Source: Pseudomonas alloputida
GTDB lineage: Bacteria; Pseudomonadota; Gammaproteobacteria; Pseudomonadales; Pseudomonadaceae
Reading direction: 5' to 3'
Length of the DNA: 64,000 nt
NCBI RefSeq assembly: GCF_021283545.2
Contig: NZ_CP128540.1
Coordinates: 2,143,501 to 2,207,500 of the forward strand
Made by a program: the position numbers and the translations under genes. Positions 45,999-60,572 of this stretch are shown piece after piece. The stretch's first letter is position 1. Each line of letters begins with the position of its first letter. The notes under the pieces are model-generated. The model did no database searches, had not been told where the DNA came from, and was given only the letters and a program-made list of their open reading frames with translations.

Positions 45999-47157
45999 TG
46001 GCGAATCCCAGGCTCCCTTGCTTGACCAGCTGCTGTACCAGCATCAGGCCATCCTCATCCTGCAGCCACTCGGCCAGGTTATCGATGTGCAGGGCGTCGG
46101 CCGCACATACCAGCTTCAGCAGCTCTCGCAGTTTGCCAGGCAGTGGGCAACTACGGCCGCTGGCGAACAGCAGCAGGTCGTCTTCGAACTCGGACCAGGC
46201 CAGGCGTGCGCTGGGGTTGCGGATCAGGATGGCGCCTTGCTCAAGGGCATTGATCAGCTCTTCCTCGCTCAGCTCTTCGCCAACGATCTGCTCGGGGTAG
46301 CGCGGCTCGGTCATGAACTGGCCGAACCAGGTCAGCAGCAGGTCCTTGTCGCCCATGTGTTTGTCGAGCAGCGCCTTGAGGCGGTCGAGGGCATCGTGCT
46401 GGATCTGGTGCGGGTCGCTGACCGGCTGGGCGTCGGCGTCGCTGTAGCGCTCTTCGTCGGGCAGGAACTGGCCGAGGAAGTCGGTGAAGTGGGTCAGCAC
46501 CTCGGCAGCGCTCGGTGCGCGGAAGCCGACCGAGTAGGTCAGGCAGTCATCCACGGCCACGCCGTAGTGGGCCAGGCGCGGTGGCAGGTAGAGCATGTCG
46601 CCGGGCTCCAGGGTCCACTCGCCGCTCTGCTCGAACTCGGCCAGGATACGCAGGTCGGCGTGCTCCAGCAGCGGACTGTCACTGCTGCACATCTGGCCGA
46701 TCTTCCAGTTGCGCTGGCCGTGGCCTTGCAGCAGGAACACATCGTAGTTGTCGAAGTGCGGGCCGACGCTGCCACCCGGGGCGGCGAAGCTGATCATCAC
46801 GTCATCGATACGCCAGCTGGGCAGGAAGCGGAAGTTTTCCAGCAGTTCGGCCACTTCCGGAACGAACTGGTCAACGGCCTGCACCAGCAGGGTCCAGTCT
46901 TTTTCCGGCAGCTCGGCGAAGGTGTCTTCGTTGAACGGGCCGCGGCGCAGCTCCCACGGGTGTGCGCCGTGCTCCAGCACGATACGCGACTCGACTTCGT
47001 CTTCCAGGGCCAGCCCGGCGAGCTCGTCGGGGTCGATCGGGCTGATGAAGTCCGGGAAGGCCTGGCGTACCAGCAGCGGCTTCTTCTGCCAGTAGTCGCG
47101 CATGAATTCGCGGGCCGAGATGCCGCCGAGCAGCTGCAGTGGAGTATCAGGATTCAT
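45991..47157 (-). CDS. roxA: ribosomal protein uL16 arginine 3-hydroxylase (RoxA/YcfD)
   Basis: A 388-residue JmjC/cupin 2-oxoglutarate Fe(II) oxygenase hydroxylating an arginine of ribosomal protein L16. Metal ligands are in SVGPHFDNYDVFLLQ (HxD) and PRLAHYGVAVDD (distal His). The N-terminal REFMRDYWQKKPLLVRQAFP is characteristic. The ATG at 47157 is preferred over an upstream TTG. Directly downstream of the purB terminator, upstream of and overlapping the GNAT gene. Confidence 0.92.
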   Translation of the reverse strand: MNPDTPLQLLGGISAREFMRDYWQKKPLLVRQAFPDFISPIDPDELAGLALEDEVESRIVLEHGAHPWELRRGPFNEDTFAELPEKDWTLLVQAVDQFVPEVAELLENFRFLPSWRIDDVMISFAAPGGSVGPHFDNYDVFLLQGHGQRNWKIGQMCSSDSPLLEHADLRILAEFEQSGEWTLEPGDMLYLPPRLAHYGVAVDDCLTYSVGFRAPSAAEVLTHFTDFLGQFLPDEERYSDADAQPVSDPHQIQHDALDRLKALLDKHMGDKDLLLTWFGQFMTEPRYPEQIVGEELSEEELINALEQGAILIRNPSARLAWSEFEDDLLLFASGRSCPLPGKLRELLKLVCAADALHIDNLAEWLQDEDGLMLVQQLVKQGSLGFANE

Positions 47158-47187
47158 GTTCAACCTATTGAAAAAACGTAATTTTCG

Positions 47188-47222
47188 TACGGGAATAAAA
47201 ACGCCCGGCCAGGCCGGGCGTT
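47188..47222 (-). terminator. rho-independent terminator of purB
   Basis: On the reverse strand GCCCGGCC-T-GGCCGGGC sits within an 11-bp inverted repeat and is followed by GTTTTTATT. It lies 17 bases past the purB stop and before roxA. Confidence 0.88.
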
Positions 47223-47238
47223 GTACGCGACGCTCAGC

Positions 47239-49369
<2,131 letters not shown>

Positions 49370-49373
<4 letters not shown>

Positions 49374-50494
49374 GCGCGCGGGCTCCACGGCTCGGCAGCC
49401 TCGATCACGCCGCCGCCCAGGCACACTTCGCCGTCGTAGAACACCACCGACTGGCCCGGCGTCACGGCGCGCTGAGGCTCGTCGAACACGGCGCGGTAGC
49501 CGCTGGCGGTGCGTTCCAGGGTGCATCGCTGGTCGCTCTGGCGGTAGCGCACCTTGGCAGTCAACTGCCGTGGGCTGCCGAGGTCGACCGGGTTGACCCA
49601 GAAAATTTCCGAGGCCAGCAGGGCGCGGGAGAACAGCCATGGGTGCTCGTTGCCCTGGCCGACCACCAGCACGTTGCGGGCCAGGTCCTTGTGCAGCACG
49701 TACCACGGCTCGTCACTGGCATCCTTCAGGCCGCCAATGCCCAGGCCCTGGCGCTGGCCGATGGTGTGGTACATCAGGCCATGGTGGCGGCCGATCACTT
49801 CACCTTCGGTGGTTTCGATGTCGCCCGGCTGGGCCGGCAGGTACTGCTTGAGGAAGTCGCTGAAGCGGCGCTCGCCAATGAAGCAGATGCCGGTGGAATC
49901 TTTCTTCTTGGCGGTGGCCAGGCCGTGTTTTTCGGCGATGGCGCGTACTTCGGGCTTTTCCAGTTCGCCGACCGGGAACAGTGTGCGGGCGATTTCCTGG
50001 CCGCCGACGGCGTGCAGGAAGTAGCTCTGGTCCTTGTTCGGGTCCAGGCCCTTGAGCAGTTCGGTGAGCGCGCCAGTATCGCGGCGGCGCACATAGTGGC
50101 CGGTGGCGATCAGGTCGGCACCCAGCGACAGGGCGTAGTCGAGGAACGCCTTGAACTTGATTTCGCGGTTGCAGAGGATGTCGGGGTTGGGTGTGCGGCC
50201 GGCCTTGTACTCCTCAAGGAAGTGCTCGAACACGTTGTCCCAGTATTCGGCGGCGAAGTTGGCGGTGTGCAGCTTGATGCCGATACGGTCGCACACGGCC
50301 TGGGCGTCGGCCAGGTCTTCACGGGCGGTGCAGTATTCGGTGCCGTCGTCCTCTTCCCAGTTCTTCATGAACAGCCCTTCCACCTGGTAGCCCTGCTCGA
50401 TGAGCAGAAGGGCTGAGACGGAAGAGTCCACGCCGCCGGACATGCCGACGATGACGCGGGTCTTGGCGGGGTCTTTAAGTGCTGGGCTGGTCAT
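49370..50494 (-). CDS. mnmA: tRNA-specific 2-thiouridylase MnmA
   Basis: A 374-residue ATP-dependent enzyme placing sulfur at U34 of tRNA Lys, Glu and Gln. The PP-loop is [13 protein letters not shown] (near residue 16-28). The catalytic cysteines lie in [11 protein letters not shown] and [11 protein letters not shown]. The C-terminal beta-barrel includes [16 protein letters not shown]. It is translationally coupled to hflD by a 4-base overlap. Confidence 0.96.
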
Positions 50495-50553
50495 GGGTAC
50501 CGGTGTGTATCAAGGGGGAAAAACGCCGATTCTATCAAACCCGCGGCGCCGCG

Positions 50554-50994
50554 TCAGTCGCGTAGCAGGTCGAGGCTGTGCAGCGGGCCTTTGAGGTAGT
50601 CATCCAGGCAGCGCGGCACCAGCTCGCTGCGCCAGCGAGTGGGGTCGGCCAGCAGTTCGTCGCGGGTCAGCCACACGGCGCGGACGATATCGCTGTCCAG
50701 TGCCAGGTCGGCGTGATGGCGCACGGGGCGGGCGGCGAAGCAGACGCGCTGGTAGGTCACGCCGTTGCTGGGGGCGGTGTACAGGTAGATGCCGACCACG
50801 CCGGTCAGCTCGACTTCCCAGGCGGTTTCTTCCAGGGTTTCGCGCAGGGCGGCCTGGGGCAGGGTCTCGTTGGGTTCGAGGTGGCCGGCAGGCTGGTTGA
50901 AGACGTGCTGGTTGGCTTTGAATTCCTCGACGAAGAGGAACTTGCCTTCGTGCTCGACGATGGTGGCGACGGTGATGTGGGGTTGCCAGGTCAT
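50554..50994 (-). CDS. nudJ: Nudix phosphohydrolase NudJ
   Basis: A 146-residue Nudix hydrolase from the ATG at 50994 behind AAGGAGCTGTTC. The Nudix box is GHLEPNETLPQAALRETLEE followed by TAWEVEL; the usual Gly after the EE pair is replaced by Ala. NudJ-type enzymes remove phosphates from HMP-PP, nucleoside triphosphates and diphosphates. It is 59 bases upstream of mnmA on the same strand, a conserved neighbourhood. Confidence 0.9.
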   Translation of the reverse strand: MTWQPHITVATIVEHEGKFLFVEEFKANQHVFNQPAGHLEPNETLPQAALRETLEETAWEVELTGVVGIYLYTAPSNGVTYQRVCFAARPVRHHADLALDSDIVRAVWLTRDELLADPTRWRSELVPRCLDDYLKGPLHSLDLLRD

Positions 50995-51024
50995 GAACAG
51001 CTCCTTGAAGGCGTGCATGACCCC

Positions 51025-51096
51025 TGTAGGAGCGGGTTCACCCGCGAATGCGATGGTGAGGCAAATGACGCATTCGCGGGTAAACCCGCTCCTACA
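51025..51096. repeat. paired REP palindromes
   Basis: TGTAGGAGCGGGTTCACCCG continuing CGAATGCG at the left pairs with CGCATTCGCGGG...CCCGCTCCTACA at the right, with one mismatch in the core (GTTCACC against GGTAAAC). It lies between the monomeric isocitrate dehydrogenase terminator and nudJ. Confidence 0.87.
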
Positions 51097-51134
51097 AAGG
51101 CCGATGCAGGCCGCCAGATATCATTTATCCAGAA

Positions 51135-51169
51135 AGCACAAACCCCGGTGCGTGGCCGGGGTTTGTGCT
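51135..51169 (-). terminator. terminator of the monomeric isocitrate dehydrogenase gene
   Basis: A perfect 14-bp stem, AGCACAAACCCCGG (51135-51148) with CCGGGGTTTGTGCT (51156-51169), 7-base loop, 18 bases past the stop codon. T-tract is weak, but stem strength and position are convincing. Confidence 0.85.
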
Positions 51170-51186
51170 GTTACTTCAAGCGAACC

Positions 51187-55083
<3,897 letters not shown>

Positions 55084-55096
55084 GGCAACAGAAAAC

Positions 55097-55131
55097 CGGT
55101 CGCTTCTTTTAAAGAAGCGGCCGATTTTTTT
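55097..55131 (+). terminator. rho-independent terminator of icd
   Basis: CGGTCGCTTCTT pairs with AAGAAGCGGCCG (one wobble), loop TTTA, followed by ATTTTTTT. It begins 14 bases after the icd stop and also lies just past the convergent cspD gene. Confidence 0.9.
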
Positions 55132-55154
55132 GTCTATCGGCACAGCGCAGGCAG

Positions 55155-55421
55155 TCAGGCTTTTGCAGTTTCGCTTTGCGGCTCGCCCAAGGCTCTGGCA
55201 GCCTCTGCCGCAGCGGCCGCGGCATCTTTGATTTCAACGGCGTGCAAGCCCTTGGGGCCCTGGACGATGTTGAATACCACGGCCTGGCCAGCCTTCAGGG
55301 TCTTGTATCCGTCCATTTGGATGGCGGAATAATGGGCGAACAGGTCATCGGATTTACCTTCCTCATTGATGAATCCATAGCCCTTGGCATTGTTGAACCA
55401 CTTGACTTTACCGCTTGCCAT
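55155..55421 (-). CDS. cspD: cold-shock domain protein CspD
   Basis: An 88-residue cold-shock fold protein from [18 protein letters not shown], with RNP1 (KGYGFI) and RNP2 (DLFAHY) intact. After the 67-residue domain comes an Ala-rich tail ([16 protein letters not shown]) longer than in E. coli CspD. In E. coli CspD inhibits replication in stationary phase. The ATG follows GAGGGACATAGGG; divergent from clpS, a conserved arrangement. Confidence 0.92.
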   Translation of the reverse strand: MASGKVKWFNNAKGYGFINEEGKSDDLFAHYSAIQMDGYKTLKAGQAVVFNIVQGPKGLHAVEIKDAAAAAAEAARALGEPQSETAKA

Positions 55422-55651
55422 CCCTATGTCCCTCTGCAAAGGACTCCATCACTGGAGTATCATCCACTTCATCCGCATACGAACCTTGCGAAAAATCTGG
55501 TTGACTGCGCGGATCTTTATCGACCACGGTGGGTTCTTATTGGTTGTAACACCGTTTTGCCGATAGTCAAGGTCACGCGGCGCTTGCGCTGGCGGTGGCC
55601 TGTGCAGTCAACCCGCAACCTTAACCTGACGCTCATGATGAAATTCTTTCC

Positions 55652-56014
55652 ATGCATGCACCTAGTGAGATTCGACTAACATTCAATCAGGATCGCCCGC
55701 AATCGAATGAGGACGACGGCTCAGGTCTTGCAGTTCAGGAAGCCAAGCCGATCCTGCAGGCGCCACCGATGTACAAGGTGGTTTTGTTCAACGATGACTA
55801 CACACCAATGGATTTCGTCGTCGAAGTGCTCGAGACGTTCTTCAGTCTGAACCGCGAGCTGGCGACCAAGATCATGCTGACCGTCCATACCGAGGGGCGG
55901 GCAGTGTGCGGATTGTTTACCCGTGACATCGCCGAAACAAAGGCCATGCAGGTCAACCAATACGCCAGGGAAAGCCAGCATCCGCTACTCTGTGAAATCG
56001 AGAAGGACGGTTAA
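55652..56014 (+). CDS. clpS: ClpS adaptor for ClpAP protease
   Basis: A 120-residue N-degron adaptor. After a variable N-terminal tail, the core shows [20 protein letters not shown] and the substrate pocket, then [20 protein letters not shown] residues ([20 protein letters not shown]). It delivers N-end-rule substrates to ClpA, encoded 30 bases downstream. The N-degrons are produced by Aat and Bpt, encoded close by. Confidence 0.95.
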
Positions 56015-56044
56015 TCGCCGACCACTTGGGTATGAGGTGAAGCT

Positions 56045-58315
56045 ATGTTAAACCGCGAGCTCGAAGTCACCCTCAATCTTGCCTTCAAGGAGGCCCGTTC
56101 GAAGCGTCATGAGTTCATGACCGTCGAGCATCTGCTGCTGGCACTCCTTGACAATGAGGCTGCCGCGACCGTTCTGCGCGCCTGTGGCGCCAATCTCGAC
56201 AAGCTCAAGCATGACCTGCAAGAGTTCATCGACTCCACCACGCCGTTGATCCCTGTCAACGACGAAGACCGTGAAACCCAGCCGACCCTGGGCTTCCAGC
56301 GCGTGCTGCAGCGTGCCGTGTTCCACGTGCAAAGCTCTGGCAAGCGCGAAGTGACCGGCGCCAACGTGCTGGTGGCGATCTTCAGCGAACAGGAAAGCCA
56401 GGCCGTGTTCCTGCTCAAGCAGCAGAGCGTGGCCCGTATCGACGTGGTCAACTACATCGCCCATGGCATCTCCAAGGTGCCAGGGCATGGTGCACAGTCT
56501 GAAAGCGAGCAGGACATGCAGGACGATGAGGGGGGCGAAACCTCCTCTTCGAGCAACCCACTGGACGCCTACGCCAGCAACCTGAACGAGCTGGCCCGTG
56601 CCGGCCGTATCGATCCGCTGGTAGGTCGCGAGCAGGAAGTGGAGCGTGTGGCGCAAATCCTCGCTCGTCGGCGCAAGAACAACCCGCTGTTGGTGGGTGA
56701 GGCAGGCGTGGGCAAGACGGCCATCGCCGAAGGCCTGGCCAAACGCATCGTCGATGGTCAGGTGCCTGACCTGCTGGCGCAGAGCGTGGTGTACTCCCTT
56801 GATCTGGGCGCCTTGCTGGCCGGTACCAAATACCGTGGTGACTTCGAGAAGCGCTTCAAGGCGCTGCTCGGTGAGCTGCGCAAGCGTCCGCAGGCCATCC
56901 TGTTCATCGACGAAATTCACACCATCATCGGCGCCGGTGCGGCGTCGGGCGGGGTGATGGATGCCTCCAACCTGCTCAAGCCGCTGCTGTCGTCGGGTGA
57001 AATCCGCTGCATCGGTTCGACTACGTTCCAGGAGTTTCGCGGCATCTTCGAGAAGGATCGTGCCCTGGCGCGTCGCTTCCAGAAGGTGGATGTCAGCGAG
57101 CCATCGGTCGAAGACACCGTGGGCATTCTGCGCGGCCTGAAAGGGCGTTTCGAAAGCCACCACAACATCGAGTACAGCGACGAAGCCCTGCGCGCCGCTG
57201 CCGAACTGGCTTCGCGCTACATCAATGACCGACACATGCCTGACAAGGCCATCGATGTGATCGACGAGGCTGGCGCCTACCAGCGCCTGCAGCCAGAGGC
57301 CAGTCGCGTCAAGCGCATTGATGTGCCGCAAGTAGAGGACATCGTCGCCAAGATTGCGCGAATTCCGCCGAAGCACGTCACCAGTTCCGACAAGGAGCTG
57401 CTGCGCAACCTTGAGCGCGACCTGAAACTGACCGTGTTTGGCCAGGACCAGGCAATCGACTCGCTGGCCACCGCGATCAAGTTGTCCCGTGCCGGCCTCA
57501 AGTCGCCAGACAAGCCGGTGGGTTCGTTCCTGTTCGCCGGCCCTACCGGCGTCGGCAAGACCGAAGCGGCGCGGCAATTGGCCAAGGCGCTGGGTGTGGA
57601 GTTGGTGCGTTTCGACATGTCTGAGTACATGGAGCGCCACACCGTGTCGCGTTTGATTGGTGCGCCGCCGGGTTATGTCGGTTTCGACCAGGGTGGCTTG
57701 TTGACCGAGGCAATCACCAAACAGCCGCACTGCGTATTGTTGCTCGACGAAATCGAGAAGGCCCACCCGGAAGTCTTCAATCTGCTGCTGCAGGTGATGG
57801 ACCACGGTACCCTGACCGACAACAACGGGCGCAAGGCCGACTTCCGTAACGTGATCCTGATCATGACCACCAACGCCGGTGCAGAAACTGCGGCGCGGGC
57901 GTCGATCGGCTTTACTCATCAGGACCACGCGTCCGATGCCATGGAAGTGATCCGCAAGAGCTTCACGCCAGAGTTCCGCAACCGTCTGGATACCATCATC
58001 CAGTTTGGCCGCCTGAGCACGGAGACCATCAAAAGCATCGTCGACAAGTTCCTTATCGAATTGCAGGCGCAGCTGGAAGACAAGCGTGTGCTGCTGGAAG
58101 TCAGCGATGAAGCACGCGGTTGGCTGGCGGTTTCGGGCTATGACGTGCAGATGGGCGCGCGGCCAATGGCGCGGCTGATCCAGGACAAGATCAAGCGGCC
58201 GCTGGCCGAGGAGATCCTGTTTGGCGAGCTGGCCGAGCATGGTGGCGTGGTGCATGTCGACCTGCGCGATGGCGAACTGGTGTTCGACTTCGAAACCACG
58301 GCTGAGGTCGCGTGA
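56045..58315 (+). CDS. clpA: ATP-dependent Clp protease ATP-binding subunit ClpA
   Basis: A 756-residue AAA+ unfoldase that feeds ClpP. The N-domain ([20 protein letters not shown]) is followed by D1 with Walker [14 protein letters not shown] and Walker [14 protein letters not shown], and D2 with Walker [14 protein letters not shown] and Walker [15 protein letters not shown]. The second-half [17 protein letters not shown] is typical. Ends at a pair of hairpins. Confidence 0.97.
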   Translation: MLNRELEVTLNLAFKEARSKRHEFMTVEHLLLALLDNEAAATVLRACGANLDKLKHDLQEFIDSTTPLIPVNDEDRETQPTLGFQRVLQRAVFHVQSSGKREVTGANVLVAIFSEQESQAVFLLKQQSVARIDVVNYIAHGISKVPGHGAQSESEQDMQDDEGGETSSSSNPLDAYASNLNELARAGRIDPLVGREQEVERVAQILARRRKNNPLLVGEAGVGKTAIAEGLAKRIVDGQVPDLLAQSVVYSLDLGALLAGTKYRGDFEKRFKALLGELRKRPQAILFIDEIHTIIGAGAASGGVMDASNLLKPLLSSGEIRCIGSTTFQEFRGIFEKDRALARRFQKVDVSEPSVEDTVGILRGLKGRFESHHNIEYSDEALRAAAELASRYINDRHMPDKAIDVIDEAGAYQRLQPEASRVKRIDVPQVEDIVAKIARIPPKHVTSSDKELLRNLERDLKLTVFGQDQAIDSLATAIKLSRAGLKSPDKPVGSFLFAGPTGVGKTEAARQLAKALGVELVRFDMSEYMERHTVSRLIGAPPGYVGFDQGGLLTEAITKQPHCVLLLDEIEKAHPEVFNLLLQVMDHGTLTDNNGRKADFRNVILIMTTNAGAETAARASIGFTHQDHASDAMEVIRKSFTPEFRNRLDTIIQFGRLSTETIKSIVDKFLIELQAQLEDKRVLLEVSDEARGWLAVSGYDVQMGARPMARLIQDKIKRPLAEEILFGELAEHGGVVHVDLRDGELVFDFETTAEVA

Positions 58316-58318
58316 TGT

Positions 58319-58343
58319 GCAGGGGCTGCCTTGCAGCCCCTGC
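58319..58343 (+). terminator. hairpin after clpA
   Basis: GCAGGGGCTGC-CTT-GCAGCCCCTGC, a perfect 11-bp stem immediately after the clpA stop, followed by a short T-rich stretch. Confidence 0.7.
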
Positions 58344-58359
58344 AATTTCTTGAGGCACA

Positions 58360-58388
58360 AAAAAGCCCGGCACCTGGCCGGGCTTTTT
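58360..58388. terminator. bidirectional terminator between clpA and infA
   Basis: AAAAAGCCCGGC-ACCTG-GCCGGGCTTTTT, a 12-bp stem flanked by A- and T-runs, working for clpA on the forward strand and infA on the reverse strand. Confidence 0.92.
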
Positions 58389-58400
58389 CATGGCTTGAGC

Positions 58401-58619
58401 TTAGCGCGCACGGTAGGTGATGCGGCCCTTGCTCAGGTCGTACGGCGTCAGTTCGACGCGGACCTTGTCGCCAGTGAGAATGCGGATGTAGTTCTTGCGC
58501 ATCTTTCCGGAGATGTGCGCGGTTACGACGTGCCCGTTTTCCAACTCCACGCGGAACATGGTGTTGGGCAGGGTGTCGACGACAGTACCTTCCATTTCGA
58601 AGCTGTCTTCTTTCGACAT
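58401..58619 (-). CDS. infA: translation initiation factor IF-1
   Basis: A 72-residue S1/OB-fold protein of exactly the expected length: [20 protein letters not shown] at the start, [20 protein letters not shown] in the middle and [10 protein letters not shown] at the end. It occupies the ribosomal A-site during initiation. Downstream of aat and bpt on the same strand, as in other pseudomonads. Confidence 0.97.
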
Positions 58620-58720
58620 GCAGTTGAGCCCTCGGATCCAATGTTAGCCCGACGCATATCCGCACCGGGCAAAAAAGTGGCGTGGATTATGCCGGAAAAC
58701 TGCGTGTCAAGCCAATGCTT

Positions 58721-59428
58721 TCAGTTGAGGGTGACCCAGCGCTGGTTTATCAGCAGCTCGATAGGTCGGTACTGCGTCTTGTAGTTCATCTTCTTGCAGT
58801 TCTTGATCCAGTAGCCCAGGTAAACCGCCTCCAGGTTCTGGCGCAGCGCTTCGGTGATCTGCCAGAGAATGGCGAAACGGCCAAGGCTGCGGCGCTCCTC
58901 GTCCGGTTCGTAGAAGGTGTACACCGCCGACAGGCCATTGGGCAGCAGGTCGCACACTGCCACCGCCATCAACCGGCCTTCCAGGCGAAACTCGTAGAAC
59001 CAGCAGAACGGCAGGTCGCGTACCAGGAAGGTGGAAAACTGATCGCGGCTGGGCGGGTACATGTCGCCATCGGCGTGGCGCGTTTCGATATAGCGCCGGT
59101 ACAGCTCGAAGTACTCTTCCTTGAACGCCGGGCGCGCTGCGGTTACGGTCAGGTCGGCGTTACGTTTGAGTATGCGACGCTGCTGGCGGTTGGGGATGAA
59201 GCGCGCCGCCGGGATGCGCGCCGGCACGCAGGCGTTGCAGTTCTGGCAGTGTGGGCGGTACAGGTGGTCGCCACTGCGGCGAAAGCCCATTTCCGACAAA
59301 TCGGCGTACACGTGCACGTCCATCGGCTGGCTGGGGTCGAGGAACAGCGTGGTCGCCTGCTCCTCCGGCAGGTAGCTGCAGGAGTGGGGCTGAGTGGCAT
59401 AGAACTTCAACCGCGCCAACTCTGTCAT
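58721..59428 (-). CDS. bpt: aspartate/glutamate leucyltransferase (Ate/Bpt family)
   Basis: A 235-residue tRNA-protein transferase. The N-terminal Cys-rich part ([23 protein letters not shown]) and the GNAT-like core ([20 protein letters not shown]) match the family also annotated as arginyltransferase (ate); bacterial members move leucine to N-terminal Asp or Glu. I use the ATG at 59428 behind AGGGGTTGATC; an upstream TTG is possible. 56 bases downstream of aat. Confidence 0.93.
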   Translation of the reverse strand: MTELARLKFYATQPHSCSYLPEEQATTLFLDPSQPMDVHVYADLSEMGFRRSGDHLYRPHCQNCNACVPARIPAARFIPNRQQRRILKRNADLTVTAARPAFKEEYFELYRRYIETRHADGDMYPPSRDQFSTFLVRDLPFCWFYEFRLEGRLMAVAVCDLLPNGLSAVYTFYEPDEERRSLGRFAILWQITEALRQNLEAVYLGYWIKNCKKMNYKTQYRPIELLINQRWVTLN

Positions 59429-59484
59429 GATCAACCCCTTCGGTGAGACTTTTTTTTAAGTGTAAGCCAGCTACGGGAACTCGC

Positions 59485-60165
59485 CTAGGCAACCCATGAA
59501 GCGCTGTTGGGCTGGTCAAGGTGGCGTGCCAGGTAGCTGGCGAACTCGGCACGGCTGATGGCGTGGGCGCCCAGGCTGTGCAGGTGGTTGGTCGGCATCT
59601 GGCAGTCGATAAGCACGAAGCCGGCGTCTCGCAGGTGGTTGACCAAGGTCACGAAACCGACCTTGGAGGCGTTGTCGGCGCGGCTGAACATCGATTCGCC
59701 AAAGAACAGCTGGCCCATGGCCAGACCGTACAGGCCCCCGACCAGTTCGCCGTCCTGGCGAACTTCGACCGAATGGGCGATGCCACGGCGGTGCAGTTCG
59801 CAGTAGGCGTTGCGCATGGTGTCGGTGATCCAGGTGCCGTCAGCGTAGTCGCGAGGCGCGGCGCAGGCGGCGATCACGGCCGGGAAGTCGGTGTCGAAGC
59901 TGACCTGGTAGCGGCCTTGGCGCATCAGCTTGGCCAGCGAGCGTGACACATGCAACTGGTCAGGCAACAACACCGTGCGCGGGTCGGGTGACCACCACAG
60001 GATCGGTTGGCCGTCCTGGTACCACGGAAAGCAGCCATGGCGATACGCCTGCACCAGGCGCTCGGGGCTCAGGTCGCCGCCGGCGGCCAGTAGGCCGTTG
60101 GGGTCGTGCAGCGCCTTTTCCAGGGGCGGGAAGGTCAGCGAGTCGCGGGTCAGCCAGGTGAGCAT
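59485..60165 (-). CDS. aat: leucyl/phenylalanyl-tRNA-protein transferase
   Basis: A 226-residue enzyme adding Leu or Phe to N-terminal Lys or Arg of proteins, creating ClpS-recognised N-degrons. Signatures: [40 protein letters not shown] and the C-terminal [20 protein letters not shown]. First gene of the leftward aat-bpt-infA group; no trxB lies between it and ftsK. Confidence 0.95.
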
Positions 60166-60572
60166 GGTCTATCGTGCGGTGGGGGAGGGGAGAGGGCAGC
60201 ATGGCTTGGGTGAAAAGCGGGGTCAATCTCTTTGGGGGTTTCAAAGCCAGCGCGGTAACCTGCACAAGGCTACCCCTACAGGGAAGTGAGGCAGTTTTGC
60301 GGCAATTCAGGGCAATTTCCTACACATTCATCAAACCGCAGGCACCATCCGCTACATTTGCTGTCACACCTGTGCAAAAACACAGCATAAGCCTTTGTCA
60401 CGAAAGAAAATGCATGCTCAAATTGCAGCTATATGAATTCGCCCCCGGCCAAACCCCCATACGGCGTGCCGCCATGGCGGCTGGCGGGCAGTAATGTTAA
60501 AAGTAGTGGTTCGTTGGTCGCGCAGCGGCCGATCACTATTGGACGCGCACCACGCGCAGGAATAGACGCGTT
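60166..60572. other. divergent aat / ftsK intergenic region
   Basis: This 407-base region has no gene. It contains the LexA-like box described separately and must contain both promoters. An AT-rich stretch runs from about 60290 to 60440. I could not assign convincing -35/-10 pairs. Confidence 0.5.
60370..60385. promoter_or_regulatory. LexA-like SOS box upstream of ftsK
   Basis: CTGTGCAAAAACACAG: the LexA consensus ends CTGT and ACAG at the canonical 16-base span, with 5-bp perfect dyad arms and an A-rich centre. It lies 188 bases upstream of the ftsK start. ftsK is SOS-induced in E. coli (dinH). Confidence 0.6.

Noticed and set aside
56048..58360. 770-residue reverse frame
   Set aside because: Shadow of clpA, whose two AAA+ modules are complete on the forward strand.
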